Source of the DNA: Oscillospiraceae bacterium
GTDB taxonomy: Bacteria; Bacillota; Clostridia; Oscillospirales; UBA929
Assembly: GCA_009782385.1 (NCBI GenBank)
Contig: WRJE01000008.1
Coordinates: 1 to 49,816, forward strand
DNA: 49,816 nucleotides
Direction of reading: 5' to 3'
The notes beneath the pieces were generated by a model. That model was not told the origin of the DNA. It saw nothing but the letters and a program-made list of their open reading frames with translations, and did not search any database. Position 1 is the stretch's first letter, and each line of letters starts with the position of its first letter. Both the position numbers and the translations under genes were made by a program. Of this stretch, positions 15,924-23,505 are shown piece after piece.

Positions 15924-16349
15924 TCATTTTCTTCTCATTTCACCTGTTCTAAGTAACCGCAAAATATCTTCCTCTGTCTCTAAATCATAATCACCGGTAT
16001 AACCATCTCTGTGATATTCCACCCCATTGTTATAATTCCGCATTATATATTCCGCAAAATTATCAAGCCCGTCTTCTTTAATACATTTAACAAAAGTTTT
16101 TAATCTTAAATGCCCGTTAAACATATCTTTATCACAGGAAAAATCAGGACACTCCCAACACCCGTTCAATCCTTTTTCACGGCAGCACCTATATTGAAAA
16201 CATCCGTCAGGTGTCATGTTTTTACCGCAGTGGTTTTCTGCCCTGCAATCACAGCTGCCGTCAGGACTGCATAATCGGCACAGCAATCCGCAATATGAAA
16301 TAGATTTTTTGATTTGTTCCGCTGTCATTTCTCTTTCTTTCGGTTTCAT
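15924..16349 (-). CDS. DUF3795-type cysteine-rich protein
   Basis: 141 residues, or 135 from the internal Met at MTAEQ. YCGLLCRLCSPDGSCDCRAENHCGKN, then CFQYRCCREKGLNGCWECPDFSCD, is the cysteine pattern of the DUF3795 family. At least eleven cysteines in 60 residues imply metal or Fe-S binding. The C-terminal part (LRLKTFVKCIKEDGLDNFAEYI) is helical. The function of this family is not known. It lies 19 bases upstream of the gatA-like gene. A second, shorter member is encoded at 30351-30611. Confidence 0.85.
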   Translation of the reverse strand: MKPKEREMTAEQIKKSISYCGLLCRLCSPDGSCDCRAENHCGKNMTPDGCFQYRCCREKGLNGCWECPDFSCDKDMFNGHLRLKTFVKCIKEDGLDNFAEYIMRNYNNGVEYHRDGYTGDYDLETEEDILRLLRTGEMRRK

Positions 16350-16399
16350 TTGATTTCTCCATCAGATAATGATTATTAGGCGAAATTGTAAAATGTCCA

Positions 16400-17854
16400 T
16401 TATAACTTTTTGGAAACCGCCGAATAATAACACGGAAAAAAGACGCATACAGACAGCACCAAGAGTAAAGCTACACCCGAGAATAAACTGAGCGGGGCAG
16501 CCATAAAAAAGCTGAACGGAAATGTAAACGGGAACACCGCAATGCCCGCAGCTAAGATGAATACGGGGATAAAATAAACCATTCTTTTAGAGGTCAATTT
16601 TATCCTTTCCCGCTTCCCGTTGCGGATTTGACGCTTCAATCGGACTGTAATAACCATCATCAATATTATACCGATTATGCAAAGAACGGTCACAATCGAA
16701 AAGATAATGTCAAAAATAACCCAAATATCGGGACTGTATGCTATGATGTCCTTACCCTCGAGTATATTTAATATATTCTCGGCAATGTTACCTGTGTTTG
16801 ATACCGCGCTCAGATTTGTCAATACACATACGCCGATATTACTTTGGGGACGTATAGCGATAAATGATGAAAATCTTGCCGTTGAGCCGGAATGATAGAT
16901 TTCACCTGTTTCATCTCCTATAGACCACCCGGCTGCGTAATGCGAACCGCCCATATCACTGACGGGGTTAAACTGATGGGACTTCTTTATAATTCTTTGA
17001 AATTGTTCGGAAACTTCTATGTTTCCCATCTGGATTTGCACCCAACGACCCATGTCCCGCAAATTGGAATATATATAGCCTTCCGGTACATTTCCTTCTG
17101 ACGCAGGAACATAGCTCGGCCATGCCCGAAAGAAGGACAGCCGATTGCCTTCTATCACTAACCCTGTATTCATGGCATTTTCGGGCGACGCGTATGTGCT
17201 GTTAAGTCCTAGCGGCAACAGGATACGCTCTGTCAAAAAATCATTATAATTCCGTCCCGAAACTACCTCAATTATCAATCCGAGAATACGATAATTTGTA
17301 TTTGCGTAAGCATATTGCTGTGACGGGTAAAACGCTAATTCTTTTCCGTTTGCCAGACGCACACCTTCTTCAACAGACATTCCAACGCTTGCGCTGGGGT
17401 ATTTGTCGCTGTTAGTGAAACCGCTTGTTTGATAGAGCAGATTAGCGATTGTAAACGCTTCGGGCGGTACGCTTTCCCCATCATAGGATACCGTAAACCA
17501 AGGGAGATATTCGCTGACAGGGTCATCGAGCGAGAGCAATCCTTCATCTTCCAAGAGAAGAATGCCAAGCCCTGTATAGGCTTTTGATAAAGAACCAATT
17601 TGAAATAACGTGTTCATATCGGCAGCCGTTCTGCCGTTTTTATTAGTATCCGGGTAGAATAGATATTCTGTTTCCTCCCCGCGCATGATTGCGATGGCGG
17701 CGTTCGGGATTTTAGCTTTTGCGAGTTCATTCAAAATAACACTATCAACTTGCTCACGGTCGGAGGATTCTGCGGCGGCGTTTGTTTGCGCTGAAAATAT
17801 AATGGTTATGGCGATAAAACATACGATGGTTATGTATACAATAGCTCTCTTCAT
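16400..17854 (-). CDS. Membrane-anchored serine hydrolase, beta-lactamase class C / penicillin-binding protein-like
   Basis: 484 residues. An N-terminal signal peptide precedes the catalytic domain. The nucleophile motif is Ser88-Leu-Ser-Lys91 in QIGSLSKAYTG, followed by a YANTNYRILG (YxN) motif and an HSG motif (YHSGSTARFSS) replacing KTG. Three hydrophobic segments at the C-terminus (from about residue 380) anchor it in the membrane. It may be an esterase, D-aminopeptidase-like enzyme or a peptidoglycan hydrolase; substrate cannot be told. No other wall genes adjoin. It lies between the HD-GYP and DUF3795 genes, inside the interrupted gatC...gatB run. Confidence 0.88.
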   Translation of the reverse strand: MKRAIVYITIVCFIAITIIFSAQTNAAAESSDREQVDSVILNELAKAKIPNAAIAIMRGEETEYLFYPDTNKNGRTAADMNTLFQIGSLSKAYTGLGILLLEDEGLLSLDDPVSEYLPWFTVSYDGESVPPEAFTIANLLYQTSGFTNSDKYPSASVGMSVEEGVRLANGKELAFYPSQQYAYANTNYRILGLIIEVVSGRNYNDFLTERILLPLGLNSTYASPENAMNTGLVIEGNRLSFFRAWPSYVPASEGNVPEGYIYSNLRDMGRWVQIQMGNIEVSEQFQRIIKKSHQFNPVSDMGGSHYAAGWSIGDETGEIYHSGSTARFSSFIAIRPQSNIGVCVLTNLSAVSNTGNIAENILNILEGKDIIAYSPDIWVIFDIIFSIVTVLCIIGIILMMVITVRLKRQIRNGKRERIKLTSKRMVYFIPVFILAAGIAVFPFTFPFSFFMAAPLSLFSGVALLLVLSVCVFFPCYYSAVSKKL

Positions 17855-18008
17855 TAAAAAAATGTCTCCTTTTGTATTATAGATATATCTTTGTTTATAT
17901 GGCGCATTGTCACGCCCGGTCGAGAATTTACAATAGCTTCTTTGACATATAATAGCGATTGTGACCCTCGGGGCAATCTTCTAAAACACCAAACACTGTA
18001 TATCCACG

Positions 18009-19265
18009 TTATTTATTCCTTTTCAAATCGGCTCTTATACTCGCGTATTCATTGTTCATTTCATCATACGCCTGTATAATCGGCTTGGCTTCCTTCTCTA
18101 TCTCTTCTGTTATATCGTCAAAACGCTCAACCGCCATTGCGGTTATTTTTTGGTCTATTAGATCTTTAGAACTCATATCGCTCAATATCCCAACGATTTT
18201 TTCTTTTGAAAAAGAGTTTTTATAACTGCGAGTTCCGTATAACGCGCCGAAAATATCGGCTATTGACACAATTCTTTCGGAAAATGAAATGTCTTTGCTC
18301 TCCAGTTGATTCGGATACCCCGTTCCGTTTATTTTTTCATGGTGATTGACGGCGATATTCTTAATATCTTCATCCACATTCCCTTTAAGAATCTTCCCCG
18401 TTATCGTTACATGAGTTTTCATAATGTCCATTTCAGCATCGCTTAGTTTACCCGGGCTTTCCAAAATATTAAGCGGTATACCGATTTTGCCGATGTCATG
18501 CAGCATAGCTCCTGTTTGAATTTTCTCTATTACGGTGCTGTCCGCGCCCAATAAGCTCGCCAGCATACCGGAAATACAGACCGTGCCGACCGTATGTATA
18601 ACCGTTTGACTGCTTCGGAAATCTATTGAATATATAATCATTTTAATATATCCGCTTACTTCGTCATCGGTCAAATGAGTGTTAAAAAGGCTGTCATAAA
18701 ACTCAGCATCGGTGTCGATTTCATCAAAGGCCGTGTCAATATTGACACCGGATGATAAAAACATATCCACAACGTCACTGCGGTATTTAATATCTCTTTG
18801 CTGATTCAAATATGCCTTGAGACTTTTGTCACTCCCGCCGTGCAGTGAAAAAACATCGGCTCTGTCACACAGGGATATGAGTTGTGCAAGCACTTGATAT
18901 TCGGGATTGTCAAGGTTCTTTAACTCATCGCAGTCCGCGTGATGGTATAAGATGATAGGAGACATTTCTTCAAGCGGCGAAAAATATTTCAGAAAAAGAT
19001 ACCCGTAGATAGAATGCTCCCATACGTCAACCGTTTCAAATATCACCATTTTGTCAACTTCTTCCGTTTTATAAGCCCCTATGTCATGAAGCATTCCGAG
19101 AATCAGAATGTCACGCAGCCGCTTCCTTTCATATTTACGCAGCGGATTCAATACTCTGTACATTAAATACGCAACCCGCTTGCCATGGTCAACTAATCTC
19201 GCGTCCATGTGATTCAAGGTGTTTTCCATGATGTTAATCATTTTTTCATTCTTTGTCAGCTGCAT
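18009..19265 (-). CDS. Tandem HD / HD-GYP domain protein, predicted cyclic dinucleotide phosphodiesterase
   Basis: 418 residues. The first HD domain has HGKRVAYLMY, GMLHDIGAYKT, WEHSIYGY and YHHAD. The second has MLHDIGKIGIP, KTHVTITGKIL, NHHEKINGTGYP (the GYP-type loop) and SIADIFGALYGTRSY. The second half matches HD-GYP phosphodiesterases that hydrolyse c-di-GMP or related cyclic dinucleotides. No sensory or receiver domain and no membrane segment is visible, so it is a cytoplasmic stand-alone enzyme. It is 26 bases downstream of gatC. Confidence 0.9.
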   Translation of the reverse strand: MQLTKNEKMINIMENTLNHMDARLVDHGKRVAYLMYRVLNPLRKYERKRLRDILILGMLHDIGAYKTEEVDKMVIFETVDVWEHSIYGYLFLKYFSPLEEMSPIILYHHADCDELKNLDNPEYQVLAQLISLCDRADVFSLHGGSDKSLKAYLNQQRDIKYRSDVVDMFLSSGVNIDTAFDEIDTDAEFYDSLFNTHLTDDEVSGYIKMIIYSIDFRSSQTVIHTVGTVCISGMLASLLGADSTVIEKIQTGAMLHDIGKIGIPLNILESPGKLSDAEMDIMKTHVTITGKILKGNVDEDIKNIAVNHHEKINGTGYPNQLESKDISFSERIVSIADIFGALYGTRSYKNSFSKEKIVGILSDMSSKDLIDQKITAMAVERFDDITEEIEKEAKPIIQAYDEMNNEYASIRADLKRNK

Positions 19266-19291
19266 AATTAAGACCTCCTGAAAAAATTTAG

Positions 19292-19579
19292 TTAATCCAA
19301 TATTCTCGGCACAACAAAATACCCGTTGTGCCGCTCGGGGGCGTTTTCGGTCAGAATTTCCGCGCTCGATGTCTTGACCGCGATGTCCTCGCGCATTACA
19401 TTGACGAGCGTTGACGGCGTAATAAGCGGCTCAACGCCCTCGGTGTCTATGCCGTCAAGCATATCGAACTGTTTTGTATGAAGCTCAAAATACTCTTGGG
19501 TTTTTTCACGTTCAGCGTCTGACAGGTTAATCTTCGTCACTAACTCCAGTTTTTGCATTGTTTCGCTTGTAATAGACAT
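19292..19579 (-). CDS. gatC: Asp-tRNA(Asn)/Glu-tRNA(Gln) amidotransferase subunit C
   Basis: 95 residues, normal for GatC. VTKINLSDAEREKTQEYFELHTKQFDML followed by VEPLITPSTLVNVMREDI and the C-terminal FVVPRILD are family features. GatC wraps the GatA/GatB interface. Here it lies directly downstream of aspS but is separated from the gatA-like gene and gatB by three unrelated genes (about 3.4 kb). That is unusual, because gatCAB is normally contiguous. Confidence 0.93.
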   Translation of the reverse strand: MSITSETMQKLELVTKINLSDAEREKTQEYFELHTKQFDMLDGIDTEGVEPLITPSTLVNVMREDIAVKTSSAEILTENAPERHNGYFVVPRILD

Positions 19580-19596
19580 AGTAACCTCCTGTTCGC

Positions 19597-19677
19597 GGGC
19601 GGCATATATGCCGCCCCTACGGTTTTGCGGACGACTAATAACCGCGTTTCTGCGGGCGGACGAGACGGCCGCCCCTA
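19597..19677. repeat. Composite palindromic repeat between gatC and aspS
   Basis: A perfect 20-bp palindrome GGGCGGCATATATGCCGCCC is followed by CCTAC, a degenerate middle unit (GCGGACGACTAATAACCGCG) and GGGCGGACGAGACGGCCGCCCCTAC. The TAG of the GTAGGGG end, read on the minus strand, is the stop codon of aspS. Confidence 0.75.
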
Positions 19678-21414
19678 CCTAATCTTTATGTGAGTTTCTC
19701 TTAGCTGTAATTCATTTACCGTGCCGGGTGCGCCCAACAGTAAATCCTGCGCGTTGCTGTTCATCGGGAACGCAACGACCTCGCGTATATTTTTCTCACC
19801 TGTCAGCAACATTACGATGCGGTCAACGCCGGGAGCCATTCCCGCGTGGGGCGGCGCACCGTATTGAAAAGCGTTGTACAACGCGCCGAACTTGCCTTTG
19901 ACCGTCTCCTCGTCATACCCCGCCAGCTCAAACGCCTTAACCATTATTTCGGGTACATGGTTACGCACCGCGCCGGAGGACAGTTCAACGCCGTTGCAGA
20001 CAATGTCGTATTGATATGCCTTTATTTCCAAGGGTTCTTGTGAGTTCAGAGCGTCCAAGCCGCCCTGCGGCATGGAGAACGGATTATGTGAAAACTCAAT
20101 TTTTCCCGTTTCCTCGCTTATCTCATACATCGGGAAATCCACAATAAAGCACATCTCGTATCTGCTTTCATCGGTCAGCTCCATGCGGCTGCCCAGCTCG
20201 TCTCTAATCTGCCCCGCGAGCCGATTCACGATACTGATGTTGTCCGATATGAAGAACAGCGTATCACATTCTTTCATGTTCAGCATTTCCATGAGTTTAC
20301 TCTGTTTTTCATCGGACAGGAATTTTACAATCGGTCCTTTCAGCGTTCCGTCCGGCAGGACGGAGATATAACCCAGTCCTCTCATGCCGATTTTTGTAGC
20401 GAAGTCGAGCATACCCTCAAAGAATGAGTTGGTTTTCTTGCCGCATTCCGGCACGACTATGCCGCGCACGGGCTTGCCCTTAAACGGCATGAAGTCCACA
20501 TCTTTGAAAAAATCGGACAAGTCATTGATTAACAGCGGATTTCTAAGGTCGGGCTTATCCGTGCCGTATTTCAGCATACTTTCATTGTACGGTATCCTCG
20601 CGAACGGCGGCGGAGATACATATTTATCGGAGAAATTTTTGAAAGTATCGTAAAGAGCCTTTTCGGCAACGGCAAACACATCCTCTTGAGTTGCGAACGC
20701 CATCTCAAAGTCAAGCTGATAGAACTCACCGGGGGAGCGGTCAAGCCGTGAATCCTCATCGCGGAAGCAGGGCGCGATTTGGAAATAACGGTCGAAGCCC
20801 GACACCATCAGCAGCTGTTTGAATATTTGGGGTGCTTGCGGCAGCGCGTAAAACATTCCGTGATGCTTGCGGCTTGGAACGATGTAATCTCTCGCGCCTT
20901 CCGGGGAGGATGAGGTGAGAATGGGTGTTTGAATCTCCATAAAGCCTATTTCTTCCATCTTTGAGCGCAGATAGCTGATTATCCGCGAACGCTCAACGAT
21001 ATTTTTATGGATTTTCGGATTGCGAAGGTCTAAGAAACGGTTTTTAAGGCGCACATCTTCTCTCGTAGCTGTTGAGTTGTTTATCTCGAAGGGCAAATGC
21101 GGGTTAGCGCGGCTTAAAACCTCAAATGAGCCGGTTTTTACTTCTATATAACCCGTGCTTATCTTTTCGTTTATGGTTTCATCATCGCGTTTGACAACAG
21201 TACCCGACACGGAAATGACGCTCTCCCTTGTCAGACCCGCAATCATGCCGTCATCGGACAGGACAACCTGTGTAACCCCGTAATGGTCGCGCAAGTCAAT
21301 GAAGATTACGCCGCCGTGGTCGCGTATTGTATCGACCCAGCCCGCCAGCTTTACCTGTTCATTTATATTCTTTTCCCCTAACTCGTTGCACGTATGCGTT
21401 CTGTAGATATTCAT
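19675..21414 (-). CDS. aspS: Aspartyl-tRNA synthetase
   Basis: 579 residues, typical of the bacterial type. It has the OB-fold N-terminus (VKLAGWVDTIRDHGGVIFIDLRDH), class II motif 2 (FRDEDSRLDRSPGEFYQLD) and motif 3 (GMAPGVDRIVMLL). The start is at MNIYRTHTC behind GGAGGATAAGA; the longer track start adds 11 unlikely residues. It charges tRNA-Asp. Linkage to gatC fits a non-discriminating enzyme that also makes Asp-tRNA-Asn for amidation, but that cannot be proved from sequence alone. A leader hairpin precedes it. Confidence 0.96.
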   Translation of the reverse strand: MNIYRTHTCNELGEKNINEQVKLAGWVDTIRDHGGVIFIDLRDHYGVTQVVLSDDGMIAGLTRESVISVSGTVVKRDDETINEKISTGYIEVKTGSFEVLSRANPHLPFEINNSTATREDVRLKNRFLDLRNPKIHKNIVERSRIISYLRSKMEEIGFMEIQTPILTSSSPEGARDYIVPSRKHHGMFYALPQAPQIFKQLLMVSGFDRYFQIAPCFRDEDSRLDRSPGEFYQLDFEMAFATQEDVFAVAEKALYDTFKNFSDKYVSPPPFARIPYNESMLKYGTDKPDLRNPLLINDLSDFFKDVDFMPFKGKPVRGIVVPECGKKTNSFFEGMLDFATKIGMRGLGYISVLPDGTLKGPIVKFLSDEKQSKLMEMLNMKECDTLFFISDNISIVNRLAGQIRDELGSRMELTDESRYEMCFIVDFPMYEISEETGKIEFSHNPFSMPQGGLDALNSQEPLEIKAYQYDIVCNGVELSSGAVRNHVPEIMVKAFELAGYDEETVKGKFGALYNAFQYGAPPHAGMAPGVDRIVMLLTGEKNIREVVAFPMNSNAQDLLLGAPGTVNELQLRETHIKIR

Positions 21415-21437
21415 TCTTATCCTCCGTATTAAAAATG

Positions 21438-21472
21438 CCTGTAACAAAACCGCGTAACGGTTCTGCTACAGG
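21438..21472 (-). terminator. Putative attenuator hairpin in the aspS leader
   Basis: On the transcript CCTGTAGCAGAACCG, loop TTACG, CGGTTTTGTTACAGG form a 15-bp stem (two G-U pairs). It is followed directly by CATTTTTAA and, 9 bases later, the aspS ribosome site. This has the shape of an intrinsic terminator inside a leader. No T-box sequence is visible. Confidence 0.55.
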
Positions 21473-21585
21473 ACAAGAAATCTCCCGCGGGTTTCTTATT
21501 TGTTAGCTTATCATAGCACAACAGATGTGTCAAGAAATTTTTTGCGGCGGGAGTGTCGTTGCCGTGTCGTCCATTAGGCGCGATG

Positions 21586-21614
21586 TTGACAATTTCGCCG
21601 AATTATGCTAAAAT
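21586..21614 (+). promoter_or_regulatory. Promoter of the small hydrophobic-peptide transcript
   Basis: TTGACA, exactly 17 bases, TAAAAT. The predicted transcription start falls at or near 21621, where TGCAAGAGGGTGTTG begins. Confidence 0.8.
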
Positions 21615-21700
21615 ACGCCTTGCAAGAGGGTGTTGGTCTCCGGTTACGCTGCCTTTTCTTCTCCCCGCAGATTCTGTGTGGAGGAGGGAGGTGATTGCTG

Positions 21701-21784
21701 TTGGTAAAAAAGTTGATTCGCTTTGCTGTCTGCGCGATATTCGCGCTTTGGCTCTTGGTGATGTTAGCTCCAAACGCAATGTAG
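21701..21784 (+). CDS. Small hydrophobic peptide, candidate type I toxin
   Basis: 27 residues from TTG, too short for the ORF track: charged start (KKLIR), then one transmembrane stretch (FAVCAIFALWLLVMLA) and PNAM. The ribosome site GGGAGGTGATT is an unusually long match to the 16S tail, 9 bases before TTG. It has its own promoter and a convergent antisense promoter. Peptides of this size and shape are typical of membrane-damaging type I toxins; I cannot match it to a named family. An overlapping alternative ORF from GTG at 21691 (38 residues, not hydrophobic) is less likely. Confidence 0.6.
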   Translation: MVKKLIRFAVCAIFALWLLVMLAPNAM

Positions 21785-21864
21785 CCGCCCAGCTCTCCGC
21801 AAAAGACTGACGGCTACATAGTCGTTTATTCTAGGCGGCGTGTCGGTATCGACACGCTCTTGCA
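21780..21864 (-). ncRNA. Putative antisense RNA (antitoxin) of the type I candidate
   Basis: Predicted from the minus-strand promoter. The start is near 21864 and a probable end is at or past the TGTAGCCG/CGGCTACA hairpin (21780-21818), giving about 85 nt complementary to the end of the peptide mRNA. No clear U-tract follows the hairpin, so the 3' end is a guess. Confidence 0.5.
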
Positions 21865-21869
21865 TTTAC

Positions 21870-21898
21870 ATTCTACCACTATATTTTCACTATGTCAA
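21870..21898 (-). promoter_or_regulatory. Antisense promoter facing the small-peptide gene
   Basis: TTGACA, exactly 17 bases, TAGAAT on the minus strand. There is no protein-coding gene in reach on this strand before aspS, which has its own leader, so an antisense RNA is the natural product. Confidence 0.8.
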
Positions 21899-21940
21899 TA
21901 TAAAATTTATCGTTTTGTTCGGTAAAAATGTAAAAACGGT

Positions 21941-22007
21941 GCGCCGGGGTCGTCGCGCCCTACGAATTGGAAAACATACGCGGTCGGGCATGGAAGCCGC
22001 CCCTATA
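21941..22007. repeat. Degenerate composite of the CCCTACA palindrome family
   Basis: GCGCCGGGGTCGTCGCGCCCTAC and GCGGTCGGGCATGGAAGCCGCCCCTATA, separated by 16 bases, resemble the other palindromic units but with imperfect arms. This completes the content of the 667-base gap between aspS and the next plus-strand gene. Confidence 0.5.
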
Positions 22008-22013
22008 AATGTC

Positions 22014-22042
22014 TTGTTGAAATTTGGAAGTTATGGTATAAT
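22014..22042 (+). promoter_or_regulatory. Promoter of the amine-oxidase-like-domain gene
   Basis: TTGTTG, 17 bases, TATAAT, 40 bases before the start codon. Confidence 0.6.
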
Positions 22043-22081
22043 TTTGTTGGGAAAGATATTATATGCAGATGGAGGCTCACG

Positions 22082-23371
22082 ATGAAAAAGGCATTTATTT
22101 CAGTTCTCACGGTAAGTTTATTGTTATCTGTACTAATCCCATTTGCGGAAACGGAAGCACAAGAATCTTCGCTGGTCGTTAGCACTAATCCGCCAAGTGT
22201 ACAAGTATACGGCGCAAAAATAAACTCTCCCGCGCCGTTTGTTAAAGACGGAGTAACATGGGTGCCGTTTCGCGCCGTTGCCGAAGCGTATAATTTTCGT
22301 GTGGAATGGGACGATGATACTAAGACGGTTATACTCATTGATTATACAGGGTTAGCTTCCTTTTTTGTCATAGACGGCATAAACGCGGTTATTGTTGACA
22401 GCAGGACATTTGTGCCATACGATTTTTTGACGGGATTAAACTTTGACGATAATAATCTTATGAAAAGATTAGGATATTCAAAAGAGTATATTTCGGTAAT
22501 TGTCAACGAAGACAGAGAAATATTCAGAAAGCATTTTACCGAGCCAAACGAAACATGGAACTTGAGGAAAATCACGCGCGGACTGCCGTATCCGTCCGGT
22601 CGCCGTTATCAGACATCTGATATACAATTAGAGCCGTTAAAATCAATCATTGTCGAATATGAGCTTGATGAAGACAGTCCGTACCAAGGAGGAAACGGGT
22701 TAAACCCGTTCTACGAAACGGGCTTAGAAAATAACGCCTTAATTTTATTTGCGATGATTGAGGATTTGGAACAAGTAAATTTTCTGCATTATTTCGGCGA
22801 AGAGCGAAACAGCACCAATACTTATACCCTTGATGAGTTATCAGAGCGTTTCGGCGCGGTAAACCCGTTAGAGATGGATGTTGAGGAACTGTATTCCGCG
22901 TTATCGGCGAATATCCAAATATCGGAATTTTATTTCGCGCATTACTCCAGAATTTATTTGGGAGCAGATTTTGATTCGGTTTCATACCGCAACGGCAATC
23001 CGGACGAAGTACGGCAGTATCAGGACAATTCTGTAGAATGGCTGTACAACGACTTAGGTAAAACCTTGAACAATCCCGGATGTACGGCTTATTATTATTT
23101 TAACAGCCCCTTAGCCGAGCAGAATGATAACCTTAACGGCTTGTACGCTACAAAGTTTTCTGTGAACGATGGAGAATCTTATCTTGAATTGATTGCATAT
23201 TTAGGATTTCCGTCTGTTATTAAAGACATGGGCAACGGTTACAAATACATAGCTTACCCGCTGAGAGAAGGACAGCAAAGATATGCTTATTTTATTTTGC
23301 GAGATGAAATAATAATAACGGAAGGCGTAATGTATGGTACAGATTATACTACACTGAATTTCCAACAGTAG
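22082..23371 (+). CDS. Secreted protein with copper amine oxidase-like N-terminal domain
   Basis: 429 residues. A signal peptide (MKKAFISVLTVSLLLSVLIPFAETEAQ) is followed by the stalk domain often labelled copper amine oxidase N-terminal: VQVYGAKINSPAPFVKDGVTWVPFRAVAEAYNFRVEWDDDTKTVIL. That domain is non-catalytic and typical of Clostridia/Paenibacillus surface proteins. The rest (about residues 120-429) is unrecognised and acidic, with a C-terminal module (ELIAYLGFPSVIKDMGNGYKYIAYPL) resembling small beta domains of secreted Firmicute proteins. The ribosome site is GGAGG. A single-gene unit, it ends at the bidirectional terminator shared with the adhesin. Confidence 0.82.
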   Translation: MKKAFISVLTVSLLLSVLIPFAETEAQESSLVVSTNPPSVQVYGAKINSPAPFVKDGVTWVPFRAVAEAYNFRVEWDDDTKTVILIDYTGLASFFVIDGINAVIVDSRTFVPYDFLTGLNFDDNNLMKRLGYSKEYISVIVNEDREIFRKHFTEPNETWNLRKITRGLPYPSGRRYQTSDIQLEPLKSIIVEYELDEDSPYQGGNGLNPFYETGLENNALILFAMIEDLEQVNFLHYFGEERNSTNTYTLDELSERFGAVNPLEMDVEELYSALSANIQISEFYFAHYSRIYLGADFDSVSYRNGNPDEVRQYQDNSVEWLYNDLGKTLNNPGCTAYYYFNSPLAEQNDNLNGLYATKFSVNDGESYLELIAYLGFPSVIKDMGNGYKYIAYPLREGQQRYAYFILRDEIIITEGVMYGTDYTTLNFQQ

Positions 23372-23464
23372 CGCAAGAAATAAGCATTTTCTGACAGATG
23401 AACAAACAAATTATTTGCCCCGATAATCAAGATTGTCGTTCATAGGACGGTACGGTCGATATGT

Positions 23465-23494
23465 AAAAACCTTGCGCCGCAGCGCAAGGTTTTT
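23465..23494. terminator. Bidirectional intrinsic terminator between convergent genes
   Basis: AAAAACCTTGCGC, loop CGCA, GCGCAAGGTTTTT: a perfect 13-bp stem with U-tracts on both strands. It serves the plus-strand amine-oxidase-like gene and the minus-strand adhesin. Confidence 0.9.
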
Positions 23495-23505
23495 ACTGTT
23501 TCATT

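Larger units (their letters stand above)
21621..21864. other. Candidate type I toxin-antitoxin locus (convergent transcripts with shared 5' boxes)
   Basis: Two consensus promoters face each other and both predicted transcripts begin with TGCAAGAG(G/C)GTGT(T/C)G. Between them lie a 27-residue hydrophobic ORF, a hairpin starting at its stop (TGTAGCCG 21780-21787 with CGGCTACA 21811-21818), and a hairpin GCGTGTCG-GTAT-CGACACGC (21838-21857). The 5' end of the sense RNA (21621-21635) can pair with its own 3' part (21850-21864) at 14 of 15 positions. This long-range closure is the kind used by known type I toxin mRNAs to stay translationally silent. Confidence 0.65.

Noticed and set aside
21414-21540. 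T-box riboswitch upstream of aspS
   Set aside because: The leader is only about 110 nt and the conserved T-box sequence and specifier architecture are not visible; only a terminator-like hairpin is supported.
21553-21810. 85-residue plus-strand ORF of the track (and the 38-residue version from GTG 21691)
   Set aside because: It spans the promoter and leader of the small-peptide transcript, has low-complexity composition and no hydrophobic or domain pattern; the 27-residue TTG frame fits the ribosome site and toxin profile better.
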